A DNA stretch of 25,057 bases from JABMMZ01 sp044377005 (GTDB lineage: Bacteria > Bacteroidota > Bacteroidia > NS11-12g > UBA955), in the NCBI GenBank assembly GCA_044377005.1, contig JBILJV010000031.1, forward strand, positions 1 to 25,057. Direction: 5' to 3'. This document shows, piece by piece, positions 1 through 8,839 of the stretch (position 1 is its first letter; every line of letters begins with the position of its first letter). The notes under the pieces were generated by a model. The model was given only the letters and a program-made list of their open reading frames with translations, did not search any database and was not told the origin of the DNA. The position numbers and the translations under genes were made by a program.

Positions 1-489
1 TCGCTCCAAAAACACGCTTCAAAACCATTGGATGTGCATTTAATGATTGTAGAGCCCGACCGTTATATTAACCGATTTGCTGACTATGGCACCCATTTAT
101 TGTCCGTTCATATCGAAGCTTGTCCTCATCTGCACAGAAGCATTCAGGCAATCAAACAAGCAGGAATGAAAGCGGGTGTGGCCATTAATCCGCATACAAG
201 TATCCAACAATTGGAAGATGTTTTAGGGGATATTGATTTGGTCTGTTTAATGAGTGTTAATCCTGGTTTTGGTGGCCAGTCTTTTATACAAAATACTTAC
301 CGTAAAATTGAGAAATTAAATGAAATGAAACGCCAATACAATCTTAATTTTGAAATAGAAATTGATGGTGGTGTTACCTTACAAAATTACAAACAATTGA
401 TAGGCGCAGGAGCCACTGTTTTGGTTGCTGGAAATACGGTTTTTAACTCCGAAAATCCAAGTGTCACTATTTCGTCTATCAAACAATAA
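1..489 (+). CDS. rpe: Ribulose-phosphate 3-epimerase (5'-truncated by window edge)
   Basis: This enzyme interconverts ribulose 5-phosphate and xylulose 5-phosphate in the cytosolic pentose phosphate pathway. The reading frame is open from base 1, so the N-terminus lies outside the window and the first internal ATG is not the real start. About 162 codons are visible, against roughly 215-220 for the family. Family motifs seen are LDVHLMIVEPDRYI (metal/active-site His strand), SVNPGFGGQSFI (phosphate-binding loop region), EIDGGV and GAGATVLVAGNTVF at the C-terminal end of the TIM barrel. The stop is TAA at 487-489, and the receptor gene follows after 30 bases in the same frame, so the two may share a transcript. 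Identification is secure; only the missing 5' end is unknown. Confidence 0.96.
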   Translation, partial: SLQKHASKPLDVHLMIVEPDRYINRFADYGTHLLSVHIEACPHLHRSIQAIKQAGMKAGVAINPHTSIQQLEDVLGDIDLVCLMSVNPGFGGQSFIQNTYRKIEKLNEMKRQYNLNFEIEIDGGVTLQNYKQLIGAGATVLVAGNTVFNSENPSVTISSIKQ

Positions 490-519
490 TTTGTAATTAC
501 CTTCGTTAAAAGCATACCT

Positions 520-3018
520 TTGAAACTCTGGATAATTAATATTTTTTTGTTTTTTGCCATCACTAGCAATGCCCAATCTTTCATTTTTGGTAAAGTTTAT
601 AATACAAGAAATCAAAAATTATCTGGAGTTAAAATCACTAATTTAAGCAATCAGTCTGTTGTTATTTCTGACAGCTTTGGGGCCTATAAAATTCCCTATC
701 AATTGGGTAAAAAAAACACGCTAAAGTTTGAATTAATGGGATACAATGACAAACTTAGTAATATTCCGAAATTGTATTCTGATGAAAATTTTGAACTAAA
801 TATTGTATTGGGTTCAGATACAGTCGAAATCAGTGGGTTCACCAAATTAGTAAGAAAAGAGGAGGTAAATGGCACTATTTTAATAATAAAACCCATGGAT
901 TCACGCCCAAGTATTACGGGTGATTTTTTGGATTATGTAAAGTCTTTGCCTGGTGTATCCTCTGGAAACGAATTGAGCTCTCAATACAACGTAAGGGGAG
1001 GTAGCTATGATGAAAATTTAATCTATGTAAACGATATTGAGGTATATCGACCACAATTGGTAAGAAGTGGTCAACAAGAGGGATTAAGTTTTGTGAACCC
1101 TGATATGGTCAATAATTTGGTTTTTTCTGCCGGTGGTTTCGAAGCCAAATATGGAGATAAACTTTCTTCTGTGCTCGATGTTGGATATCGTTCTCCCACC
1201 CGTTTTGCTTCTGGTTTCCAATTGGGAATTTTAGGGTCTTCTTTTTATACGGAAGGCATATTAAAAGCCAAAAAAAAAGTAGGTAGCAAGGATTCAATAA
1301 GAGCGTCTTTTCTTATAGGAGGAAGATACAGAGCCAATAAAAATGTATTGAATTCATTAGATGCCCAAGGGTTGTATGTTTCAAGATTCGGTGATTTGCA
1401 ATCGTTAATGACTTATCATTTCAACCGATTTACGCGTCTGGAGTTTTTGGTTAACTATGCCCAAAATCGTTTTAGGTTCGAACCAGAGTTTCAAGAAACT
1501 TCTTTTGGAACATTACAAAGTGCGCTTCGACTTAGAATAGGGTTGGATGGTCAAGAAATAGTGGATTATAACAGTGTAATGGGGGCATTATCTCTAGTTA
1601 AAAATAAATACAGAAATGAAATTAAATTCATCGTTTCTGCCTATACCTCTTCCGAAAAAGAACATTTTGATATACAAGGCGCTTATGAAATTTATGATGT
1701 CAATAATAATATTGGTTCATCAGGCTTTGGTACAGTAAGAAATTTGTTGGGTCTTGGTTATTTTATCAATCACGCCCGAAATGATTTAAATTTTAATGTA
1801 ATAAATGCCAGTTTGCAAGGTACTAAAAAGCTTAAAATATTAAGTCATAATGCCAAATGGTTATGGGGGTTAAAATATCAAAAAGAAATCATTCAAGATC
1901 GTTTTAAAGAATGGCGCTACAATGACTCAAGTGGTTATAATGTCAATCCTTTTACGGCTTCATTAACTGAAGTAAAATTAGTAGAATACATAGCCTCTAG
2001 AACTAGTATTTCCAATGATAGAATTTCAGCATTTACTCAGTTTCATCAAGGCTTTGGTAAGTACAATCAGTGGTCTGTAGTGGGTGGAGGTCGCTTTTTA
2101 TATTCTAGTTTAAATGAACAATCTCTTTTTTCCCCGCGTGTTCAGCTGTATTTTGAGCCTAATAAACCCTATAATGCCAAACAATCTGAAAGCAGTAAGG
2201 ATACTGTTGTCTTTAAAAAAAATATATTGTTAAAAGCGGCTTTTGGATATTATTACCAAGCCCCTTTTTATCGTGAAATGCGTCAGTTTAATGGTTTGGT
2301 CAATACTAATCTTAAAGCCCAAAGAAGTATTCATTCTGTGGCGGGAATTGAATTTGGATTCAAAAAATTTGGACGACCTTTTAAATTTTTTGCAGAAGCG
2401 TATTACAAGCATTTGGATTACATGGTCCCATATGTTTTGGACAATGTAAGAATTAGATATTATGGCGACAATACAGCACGTGGCTATGCCACAGGATTGG
2501 ATGCAAGAATCAATGGTCAATTTATCAAAGGACTTGAAAATTGGTTTACAATTAGTATCCTGAAAACAGATGAAATTATTAGATATATGAACCAGGATAG
2601 CGTTCTTACCGAAAGTGCTATATTACGTCGACCAACAGACCGAAGAGTAAGTGCCTCTGTTATGTTTGAAGACGAATTGAAAACTAATCCCGATTACAGA
2701 ATGCACCTGATGCTTAATTTTGGTTCAAGTTTGCCTTATTATTTAGGAGGGAATGCTCGTTATATTGAAGCGTACAGAATTCCTTCTTACAAAAGGGTGG
2801 ATATTGGGTTTAGTAAAGTCATTATCGGAGGGAAACGCACTAAGTTAAAACCCAAAAACATTGACAAATTATGGGTAGGTGTCGATGTTTATAATTTACT
2901 TCAAATTAACAATGTGATCTCTTATATTTGGGTTAAAGATTTTAATAATAACACCTTAGGGGTTCCCAATTATTTAACAGGAAGATTGTTGAATGTCAGA
3001 CTTGTTGCCAATTTTTAA
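520..3018 (+). CDS. TonB-dependent receptor-like outer membrane protein with CarboxypepD_reg-like N-domain
   Basis: An 832-residue outer membrane protein. An N-terminal signal peptide (about residues 1-18, ending SNA-QS) is followed by a carboxypeptidase-regulatory-like beta-sandwich (about 20-95, starting IFGKVYNTRNQKLSGV). A TonB plug domain covers about 115-225, with LPGVSS, YNVRGGSYDENLIYVNDIEVY and AGGFEAKYGDKLSSVLDV. The rest is a beta-barrel ending in a terminal Phe (RLVANF), as outer membrane proteins do. No SusD partner lies beside it, so the substrate is unknown; it need not be a glycan. The start is TTG at 520: the preceding in-frame codons run back to a stop at 487-489 with no ATG or GTG, and the TTG gives a good signal peptide. 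Oddly, a TAnnTTTG box (515-522) overlaps that start codon. Family assignment is strong, ligand unassigned. Confidence 0.9.
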   Translation: MKLWIINIFLFFAITSNAQSFIFGKVYNTRNQKLSGVKITNLSNQSVVISDSFGAYKIPYQLGKKNTLKFELMGYNDKLSNIPKLYSDENFELNIVLGSDTVEISGFTKLVRKEEVNGTILIIKPMDSRPSITGDFLDYVKSLPGVSSGNELSSQYNVRGGSYDENLIYVNDIEVYRPQLVRSGQQEGLSFVNPDMVNNLVFSAGGFEAKYGDKLSSVLDVGYRSPTRFASGFQLGILGSSFYTEGILKAKKKVGSKDSIRASFLIGGRYRANKNVLNSLDAQGLYVSRFGDLQSLMTYHFNRFTRLEFLVNYAQNRFRFEPEFQETSFGTLQSALRLRIGLDGQEIVDYNSVMGALSLVKNKYRNEIKFIVSAYTSSEKEHFDIQGAYEIYDVNNNIGSSGFGTVRNLLGLGYFINHARNDLNFNVINASLQGTKKLKILSHNAKWLWGLKYQKEIIQDRFKEWRYNDSSGYNVNPFTASLTEVKLVEYIASRTSISNDRISAFTQFHQGFGKYNQWSVVGGGRFLYSSLNEQSLFSPRVQLYFEPNKPYNAKQSESSKDTVVFKKNILLKAAFGYYYQAPFYREMRQFNGLVNTNLKAQRSIHSVAGIEFGFKKFGRPFKFFAEAYYKHLDYMVPYVLDNVRIRYYGDNTARGYATGLDARINGQFIKGLENWFTISILKTDEIIRYMNQDSVLTESAILRRPTDRRVSASVMFEDELKTNPDYRMHLMLNFGSSLPYYLGGNARYIEAYRIPSYKRVDIGFSKVIIGGKRTKLKPKNIDKLWVGVDVYNLLQINNVISYIWVKDFNNNTLGVPNYLTGRLLNVRLVANF

Positions 3019-3049
3019 AATACATAATAAACTCTAGGTTCAAATCCGT

Positions 3050-3057
3050 TAATTTTG
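3050..3057 (+). promoter_or_regulatory. Bacteroidota -7 box (TAATTTTG) of ribE
   Basis: The sequence fits TAnnTTTG, the -7 element of the Bacteroidota primary sigma factor. It ends only 7 bases before the ribE ATG, so the transcript leader would be just a few nucleotides. No convincing -33 element is seen. Confidence 0.55.
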
Positions 3058-3064
3058 CAATCAA

Positions 3065-3643
3065 ATGTTTACAGGAATTATAGAAACAGTTGGAACTATT
3101 TCCGATATCAATAGTCATCAAAATAATGTGACTTACACGGTTCAATCTTCGTTTAGCAATGAGCTAAAAATTGACCAAAGTGTAGCACACAATGGTGTTT
3201 GTTTAACAGTTATTGAAGTCAATCAACACGAGCACCAAGTGACGGCTATTAAGGAAACTTTGGATAAAACGAATCTTAAACATTGGCAAATTGGAACATT
3301 GGTAAATTTAGAACGATGCATGCCCGCCAACGGTCGCTTTGATGGTCATATTGTTCAAGGACACGTGGATACAACCGCTGTTTGTACTCATATTCTCGAC
3401 GAGAATGGCAGTTGGAAATATACTTTTACTTATCAGGGCGATTATATTACTGTAGAAAAAGGCTCTATCTGTGTCAATGGAACAAGCTTAACAGTAGTGG
3501 ATAGTAAAGATCAGTCTTTTTCAGTAGCTATAATCCCCTATACTTATGAAAATACTGTTTTTAAACAATTAAAAGTGGGCGATTTGGTGAATATTGAGTT
3601 TGATATTTTGGGCAAATACATTGCCAAAATGATGGCAAAGTAA
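3065..3643 (+). CDS. ribE: Riboflavin synthase, alpha subunit
   Basis: Catalyses dismutation of two 6,7-dimethyl-8-ribityllumazine molecules to riboflavin plus a pyrimidinedione, the last step of riboflavin synthesis. At 192 residues it is near the usual 195-215. The N-terminus MFTGIIE is the family hallmark. The two-barrel internal duplication is visible: NGVCLTV at residues 43-49 is echoed by NGTSLTV at 138-144, and GHIVQGHVD opens the second lumazine-binding repeat near residue 95. The gene stands alone, 46 bases after the receptor and 67 bases before the peptidase, without other rib genes nearby. Its product feeds FMN and FAD supply, which the FMN-dependent isomerase and FAD oxidoreductase further along would need, although that link is only circumstantial. 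A -7 box lies almost on the start codon. Confidence 0.97.
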   Translation: MFTGIIETVGTISDINSHQNNVTYTVQSSFSNELKIDQSVAHNGVCLTVIEVNQHEHQVTAIKETLDKTNLKHWQIGTLVNLERCMPANGRFDGHIVQGHVDTTAVCTHILDENGSWKYTFTYQGDYITVEKGSICVNGTSLTVVDSKDQSFSVAIIPYTYENTVFKQLKVGDLVNIEFDILGKYIAKMMAK

Positions 3644-3683
3644 AACCATTGTTAAGCTAATTTCGTCATTCAATTAATTTCCT

Positions 3684-3691
3684 TATTTTTG
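3684..3691 (+). promoter_or_regulatory. -7 box (TATTTTTG) of the M1 peptidase gene
   Basis: Matches TAnnTTTG and ends 19 bases before the ATG at 3711, in a 67-base AT-rich gap. No clear -33 element is seen at the expected distance. Confidence 0.5.
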
Positions 3692-3710
3692 CCCTTTATA
3701 TATCAAATAA

Positions 3711-6152
3711 ATGGCAAAATTTTTAGTATTCATTTTATCGGTTTTTTCACTTGCAGCTTTTGCACAAACTGAGGTTCCTCACATTCATTATTTAGCTGAT
3801 CCTGATGCAGCCGAACGAAATCACAGTGTAGATATAACACACATGCGTGTAGAAGTTAGCTTCGAAACAAAATTGGCTCAAGTGAATGGAAAAGTAACGC
3901 ACCAATTCACAACTTTACAAAATGGTATAGATACTTTGTTTTTTAATGCCCCAAGTATTCAAATTTTAACCGCTACTATTGATAATACGCCCCTTAGTTT
4001 TTATTCTAACAAAGAAGGTGTTGTTGTTAAGTTTGCTAAGTCTTTAAATTGGGATGAAAAACACCAAATTACTTTTACTTACATTGCAAAACCTAAAAAA
4101 GGAATTTATTTTATTGGTTGGAATCAACCAGAAAATACAGGAACTGCGGATATTAATTATATCCGTAAACAAATATGGACTCAAGGTCAAGGCATTGATA
4201 ACAGACATTGGATACCAATGTACGACGACATGGGTGATAAATTTATTACAGAAACAGTAACAACGATGCCTAATCCATACAAAGTATTGTCTAATGGTAA
4301 GCAAATGTCTGTAAAAGACAATGGTAATGGAACTTCTACTTGGCATTATGCAATGGAAAAACCTCATGCAGGCTACTTGTTAATGTTGGCTATAGGTAAC
4401 TATGAAATAAAAGCGACTACAACCAAACGTGGAACGCCAGTTCAATTTTGGTATTATCCTGAATTTAAAGACCGTGTTCATTACACCAGTTTACATACTG
4501 AAAAAATGATAGAACATTTGGAAGATGAAACGGGTACTCCTTATGCTTGGGGTTCTTATTCTCAGGTAATGGTTCAAAATTTCTTATACGGAGCAATGGA
4601 AAATACTTCTGCAACGATTTTTGGTGATTTTTTTACAACTGATGCCCGCGGGTTTAAAGACAGAAATTACATGGGCGTAAATCACCATGAACTTACCCAC
4701 CAATGGTTTGGCGACTTAATTACAGCCCGTGGTGGAAGTGATGTTTGGCTTCAAGAAAGTTTTGCTACTTTTTATCCAAAATTGTTTTTCAAGGAGTTAG
4801 AAGGTGATGATGCTTACCAATGGGGGGTCAGAGGTGAACATAATTCAGCTTTAGCTCAAAGCGAAAAAGACCATTTCCCAGTAAGACACACCAAAGGAGG
4901 AACTACTCGTTTGTATCCTAAAGGAAGTGCTGTTTTAAGTATGTTAAGACACCAATTAGGTGATGATAATTTCAAACGCTTTATTCAACATTACTTAACC
5001 GTTAATGGGTTTAAAAATGTGGAATCTTGGGATTTTCAAAAATCACTAAAAGATAAATTGGGAATGAATTACGATTGGTTTTTTGACCAATGGATTCACA
5101 GAGGTGGTGAACCACATTTTGAAGTGAGTTATGTTGCCAATAAACAAACCGTGAATTTTGAGATTAAACAAGTTCACCAAACGGATGGACACGTTCGCTA
5201 TTTTAAAACACCTGTAGATATTGCCGTTTATTATAAAAATGGAAGTATACATAGAACTACCATATGGGTAGCAGACAGTGCTTTACAAAACATTGCTGTT
5301 AAACATCCTGCTTCAGATATCATTGATTTTGTTTTATTTGATGAAAGAAGCAATGTGATGAAAAAAATGACTTTCAAAAAATACAATGATGAACTGTTTG
5401 CACAAGCTGCTAAAGCAACTTATATGATTGACCGTTATGATGCTGTTTTGGCTATGAAAGACATTCCATTGAAAGACAAACAAGCACTTTTACTAGCACG
5501 TTTTGCAGCAGAGAAACACCATGCCATTAGAGCAGAAATTGCAAAACAATTGGCCAATCAAAAAGGATTAAATAAATGGTACAAAAACATAGTAAAAGAT
5601 AGTAAAGCAGAAGTTAAAAATGCCTTTATTCAAGCAGATACTAATGTTGTTGAGACAAAGGAAATTTTTGAAATGATGTTAATGGATAGCGCATACTCTG
5701 TGGTTGAAAATACATTGGATAAATTAATGAAAAGTAAAGCAATTAGTGACAAAGAAAAAGCAAAATACTTATCAATAACTGCTGCAATTTCGGGTCAAAA
5801 TAACAATGTAAGAGTTAAATGGCTAGAGCATGCCTACAAATTGAATGAAGGTAACAAAAGCAAAGAATTACATCAAGCATCTTTAACAAATTTGATAAGT
5901 GCCAATTACGAATTTAGAACACGTGTTGCTGCAGGTGGGGCTTTAAACAGATTAGGAATTTGTAATCAAGAGATTGTTAACCATTTAATAGATGCAGTTC
6001 TAACCTACAATTCAAGATTAGCAGGACCATGCGCAGGCTATCTTAAAAATATGAGTAAAAAGTCTGAAAATCTTGAAATGATCAATAAATCAATAGAAGG
6101 GATGAACGATGAACAAAAGGAAACATTGAAACAATACGGAGTAATTAAATAG
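3711..6152 (+). CDS. Secreted M1-family zinc metallopeptidase (aminopeptidase)
   Basis: An 813-residue exported peptidase that removes N-terminal residues from peptides. The signal peptide is residues 1-18, ending AAFA before QTEVPH. An N-terminal beta-sandwich (about 25-210) precedes the catalytic domain. That domain carries GAMEN at 294-298 (substrate N-terminus binding) and HELTH at 326-330 (zinc site, Glu327 as general base), with the third zinc ligand at Glu349, the expected 19 residues after His330. A probable catalytic Tyr sits in RLYPKGSAVL near residue 400. The C-terminal third is helical and lysine-rich, as in the ARM-like domain of the family. No T9SS sorting domain is present, so the protein is probably periplasmic or released by another route. 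It stands alone between its own promoter and a strong terminator. Family secure, specificity unknown. Confidence 0.94.
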   Translation: MAKFLVFILSVFSLAAFAQTEVPHIHYLADPDAAERNHSVDITHMRVEVSFETKLAQVNGKVTHQFTTLQNGIDTLFFNAPSIQILTATIDNTPLSFYSNKEGVVVKFAKSLNWDEKHQITFTYIAKPKKGIYFIGWNQPENTGTADINYIRKQIWTQGQGIDNRHWIPMYDDMGDKFITETVTTMPNPYKVLSNGKQMSVKDNGNGTSTWHYAMEKPHAGYLLMLAIGNYEIKATTTKRGTPVQFWYYPEFKDRVHYTSLHTEKMIEHLEDETGTPYAWGSYSQVMVQNFLYGAMENTSATIFGDFFTTDARGFKDRNYMGVNHHELTHQWFGDLITARGGSDVWLQESFATFYPKLFFKELEGDDAYQWGVRGEHNSALAQSEKDHFPVRHTKGGTTRLYPKGSAVLSMLRHQLGDDNFKRFIQHYLTVNGFKNVESWDFQKSLKDKLGMNYDWFFDQWIHRGGEPHFEVSYVANKQTVNFEIKQVHQTDGHVRYFKTPVDIAVYYKNGSIHRTTIWVADSALQNIAVKHPASDIIDFVLFDERSNVMKKMTFKKYNDELFAQAAKATYMIDRYDAVLAMKDIPLKDKQALLLARFAAEKHHAIRAEIAKQLANQKGLNKWYKNIVKDSKAEVKNAFIQADTNVVETKEIFEMMLMDSAYSVVENTLDKLMKSKAISDKEKAKYLSITAAISGQNNNVRVKWLEHAYKLNEGNKSKELHQASLTNLISANYEFRTRVAAGGALNRLGICNQEIVNHLIDAVLTYNSRLAGPCAGYLKNMSKKSENLEMINKSIEGMNDEQKETLKQYGVIK

Positions 6153-6178
6153 GACCTTGTGTTTTAAAAAAAAGATTG

Positions 6179-6204
6179 AAAAGCCACATTAATTTGTGGC
6201 TTTT
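6179..6204 (+). terminator. Rho-independent terminator after the M1 peptidase gene
   Basis: An inverted repeat, AAAAGCCACA (6179-6188) and TGTGGCTTTT (6195-6204), forms a 10-bp stem with a 6-base loop TTAATT, and the T run continues to 6207. It begins 26 bases after the peptidase stop. The A run on the 5' side would also allow some termination in the reverse direction. Confidence 0.88.
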
Positions 6205-6273
6205 TTTATGTCTTTTTGAGTTTTTTTAGTGCCACTTATTTTGATAAATGATATAAAAACAAAAACAAAATCT

Positions 6274-6281
6274 TAACTTTG
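6274..6281 (+). promoter_or_regulatory. -7 box (TAACTTTG) of the fni-HMG-CoA reductase unit
   Basis: A TAnnTTTG match downstream of the terminator, ending 28 bases before the TTG start of fni. An A-rich tract (about 6255-6270) lies immediately upstream. No clear -33 element. Confidence 0.55.
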
Positions 6282-6309
6282 CGGTTAATTGTTTATTAAT
6301 CAATAAGTT

Positions 6310-7317
6310 TTGGATACGCAACAAACCTCTGAACGCAAAAAAGACCACATTGAGTTAGCTCTCATCTCTCAAACGCTGCAAAATGATCCCCGTTTTTATT
6401 ACGAGCCTTTTTTAGCTTCGCATCCTCATAAAAATTCCATTCCTGTTAGCCATATCGCTGACAAACAATGCGCCTTGCCTTTGTGGGTGAGTAGCATGAC
6501 TGGCGGAACCCAACAAGCCGGCATCATCAATCGCAATTTAGCTAAAGCTTGTAACGAGTTTGGAATGGGCATTGGTTTAGGTAGTTGCAGAATTATACTC
6601 GACAGTGATACTTACTTCAACGACTTTAATATTCGTCCTATTTTAGGGAATGATTTACCTCTGTTTGCTAACCTTGGGATAGCCCAAATCGAAGAGCTTT
6701 TGGAAAGCAAACAAACCCATAAAATTGAAGAATTAGTCAAAAAACTACAAGCTGATGGGTTAATAGTGCATGTTAATCCATTGCAAGAGTGGTTGCAACC
6801 CGAAGGTGATATTATCAAAAATCCACCCATCGATACAATCAAGCATTTGTTGGATATTGCTAACTATAAAATAATGGTCAAAGAAGTTGGGCAAGGGTTC
6901 GGACCACAATCACTCATGGAATTAATTCAACTTCCTATCGAAGCAATTGAGTTTGGTGCTTTTGGAGGAACTAACTTTGCTACATTAGAACTTCACCGTC
7001 AAAATGAATTAACCAAAGAATTGCTTCAACCTATAACCTATATCGGACATACCGCCACAGAAATGGTGGAATTTGCTAACCAAGCTGTTCAAGAATTGGG
7101 AACAAAAGCGCTTTGCAAACAGTTGATTATTAGTGGAGGAATTAAGAATTATTTAGATGGTTATTATCTGATACAGAAATCAAAAATGAAGGCTATTTAT
7201 GCGCAAGCTTCTGGATTTTTAAAGCATGCAACAGCCGACTATCAAGAATTACAATCATACTGTCAATTACAACAAAAAGGACTTCAAACTTGTTATCAAT
7301 TTTTAACTGTTAAATAA
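6310..7317 (+). CDS. fni: Type 2 isopentenyl-diphosphate delta-isomerase (FMN-dependent)
   Basis: Interconverts isopentenyl diphosphate and dimethylallyl diphosphate using reduced FMN and Mg2+. The 335 residues match the type 2 family length. Seen are RKKDHIELAL at 9-18 (N-terminal substrate-binding motif), SSMTGGT (FMN-binding segment), HVNPLQE at 154-160 (the family H-x-N-x-x-Q-E motif holding the catalytic Gln and metal-binding Glu) and EFGAFGGTNFA (phosphate/FMN-binding loop). The start is TTG at 6310: an in-frame TAA at 6304-6306 leaves only one codon of room upstream, so an ATG start is excluded. HMG-CoA reductase follows after 17 bases, forming a two-gene unit that places the first committed mevalonate step and the last isoprenoid-activation step together. 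Confidence 0.96.
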   Translation: MDTQQTSERKKDHIELALISQTLQNDPRFYYEPFLASHPHKNSIPVSHIADKQCALPLWVSSMTGGTQQAGIINRNLAKACNEFGMGIGLGSCRIILDSDTYFNDFNIRPILGNDLPLFANLGIAQIEELLESKQTHKIEELVKKLQADGLIVHVNPLQEWLQPEGDIIKNPPIDTIKHLLDIANYKIMVKEVGQGFGPQSLMELIQLPIEAIEFGAFGGTNFATLELHRQNELTKELLQPITYIGHTATEMVEFANQAVQELGTKALCKQLIISGGIKNYLDGYYLIQKSKMKAIYAQASGFLKHATADYQELQSYCQLQQKGLQTCYQFLTVK

Positions 7318-7334
7318 AAAAACACCAAGCTATC

Positions 7335-8675
7335 ATGCAAAATAAAAGTATCAAAGGATTTTCTAAATTAAGCAAAGAAGCCAAAATAGAATGGATTGTT
7401 GCCAATTACCTTAATGGTGATGAACAAGCAATCTCTTTTCTGAAATCCTATTGGCACCCCGATGCAGCTGCCCAAAAGTTGCACGATGAGTTTATTGAAA
7501 ATACCATTACCAATTTTTATTTGCCTTTTGGAATAGCGCCCAACTTTTTGATTGACGATAAAATGTACTGTGTGCCAATGGCTATCGAAGAAAGTTCGGT
7601 GGTGGCAGCAGCAGCCAAATCGGCCAATTTTTGGTTGAATAGAGGTGGTTTTCACACCCAAATTATCAGTACTGAAAAAATTGGTCATGTGCACTTTATA
7701 TGGAAAGGCGAAAATCCTACAGATTTATTCAATTTCTTTGAGACCGTAAAGCCTACTTTAATCGCCAATACCAATCATATTACCAAAAACATGCAACAAC
7801 GTGGAGGAGGTATTTTGAATTTGGAACTCATCAATCAAACCAATAAAGAACCACATTACTACCAACTGAAAGCCACTTTCGAAACCTGCGACAGTATGGG
7901 GGCTAATTTCATCAACTCGGTGTTAGAAGAGTTTTCTAAGATTTTAAAAGAAGAAATTGTTCATGCAACGGTATTAAAAGAAGAAGATAGAAACATCGAA
8001 GTTATTATGTGTATTTTGAGCAATTACACGCCCAATTGCATTGTCAGAGCCGAGGTAAAAGCTCCCATTTCTGAAATGACAGAAAGTGGCGATGACATGA
8101 CAGGGGAGTACTTTGCAGAGAAATTTTGTAGAGCAGTTCGTATTGCAGAAATAGAGCCCTATCGAGCTACCACGCACAACAAAGGCATCATGAATGGCAT
8201 TGATAGTGTGGTGTTGGCAACAGGCAATGATTTTAGAGCAGTAGAAGCTTCTGCACATACTTATGCTTCACGCAATGGCTCATACAGCAGTTTAACCCAT
8301 GCCGAAGTCAAAGATGGTATGTTCAGGTTTTGGTTAGACATTCCATTAGCATTGGGAACTGTGGGTGGATTAACCAATTTGCACCCCATGGTTAAGTTTG
8401 CATACAAAATGTTGGGCAATCCAAATGCACAAGAATTGATGCGTATTACGGCTGTAGTTGGTTTGGCGCAAAACTTCTCAGCCCTTCGTTCTTTGGTTAC
8501 TTCAGGGATACAAAAAGGACACATGAAAATGCACTTATTAAACATCCTTAACCAATTGGAAGCCACTGAAGAGGAAAAAGTAAGAATAGTAGAACACTTT
8601 AAACACAATGTTGTAAGCTACAGTGCTGTGGTGAATATTTTTACATCTATTCGAGGAGAAGTTAAGAGCTGTTAG
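7335..8675 (+). CDS. mvaA: Hydroxymethylglutaryl-CoA reductase, class II
   Basis: Reduces HMG-CoA to mevalonate with two NAD(P)H equivalents. The 446 residues fit a soluble class II enzyme with no membrane anchor. Catalytic motifs are present: the IEESSVVAAAAK segment with the active-site Glu at 85/86, HNKGIMNG with Lys283, LATGNDFRA with Asp299, and GIQKGHMKMH with the likely catalytic His396. TVGGLTNLHP belongs to the conserved C-terminal part. Database names often add 'degradative' for class II, but here the neighbours (IPP isomerase upstream; two GHMP kinases and a decarboxylase downstream) show a biosynthetic role. The ATG at 7335 has no Shine-Dalgarno sequence. Cofactor preference (NADH or NADPH) cannot be read safely from the sequence. 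Confidence 0.96.
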   Translation: MQNKSIKGFSKLSKEAKIEWIVANYLNGDEQAISFLKSYWHPDAAAQKLHDEFIENTITNFYLPFGIAPNFLIDDKMYCVPMAIEESSVVAAAAKSANFWLNRGGFHTQIISTEKIGHVHFIWKGENPTDLFNFFETVKPTLIANTNHITKNMQQRGGGILNLELINQTNKEPHYYQLKATFETCDSMGANFINSVLEEFSKILKEEIVHATVLKEEDRNIEVIMCILSNYTPNCIVRAEVKAPISEMTESGDDMTGEYFAEKFCRAVRIAEIEPYRATTHNKGIMNGIDSVVLATGNDFRAVEASAHTYASRNGSYSSLTHAEVKDGMFRFWLDIPLALGTVGGLTNLHPMVKFAYKMLGNPNAQELMRITAVVGLAQNFSALRSLVTSGIQKGHMKMHLLNILNQLEATEEEKVRIVEHFKHNVVSYSAVVNIFTSIRGEVKSC

Positions 8676-8799
8676 TTGTAGTTTTATCTCAGAAAATACA
8701 GAGAGCTCAGATATATTTCACGCAAATTACGCTATCTAAAGCCTCTAACATTTTTCATGCGGGAAACAATTGAGAATACAACATTTAAACAATTAAACA

Positions 8800-8817
8800 T
8801 TCCGCTGTACTGCGGAA
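8800..8817 (+). repeat. Inverted repeat TTCCGC-N6-GCGGAA in the GYDIA kinase promoter
   Basis: A perfect 6-bp inverted repeat with a TGTACT spacer, 7 bases upstream of the -7 box and 22 bases upstream of the start codon. It is the most GC-rich patch of the 164-base intergenic region. A terminator for the upstream unit is less likely because no T run follows the stem directly. An operator overlapping the -33 region is the alternative I prefer, without proof. Confidence 0.5.
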
Positions 8818-8824
8818 AATTCAT

Positions 8825-8832
8825 TATTTTTG
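8825..8832 (+). promoter_or_regulatory. -7 box (TATTTTTG) of the GYDIA kinase-mvaD unit
   Basis: A TAnnTTTG match ending 7 bases before the ATG at 8840, the same short spacing as in front of ribE, so the mRNA would be nearly leaderless. It starts a new transcription unit 150 bases after HMG-CoA reductase. Confidence 0.55.
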
Positions 8833-8839
8833 TACGCTC

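Noticed and set aside
379..615. Minus-strand ORFs across the rpe-receptor junction
   Set aside because: They would overlap both the conserved rpe C-terminus and the receptor signal peptide; no independent evidence.
2230..2520. Antisense ORF of 96 codons on the minus strand, and similar antisense or shifted ORFs inside the receptor, peptidase, HMG-CoA reductase and cargo genes
   Set aside because: They lie wholly within well-supported genes, have no family motifs and low-complexity composition; they are coding shadows.
4044..4367. 107-codon minus-strand ORF inside the M1 peptidase gene
   Set aside because: It overlaps a conserved peptidase region, has no recognisable domain and no promoter or spacing supporting it.
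8676..8799. Possible small gene, IS remnant or repeat element in the gap after HMG-CoA reductase
   Set aside because: No ORF of useful size; the CTCAGA direct repeat and the CACGCAAATTACGCT patch are too short to call an element, and no target duplications are seen.
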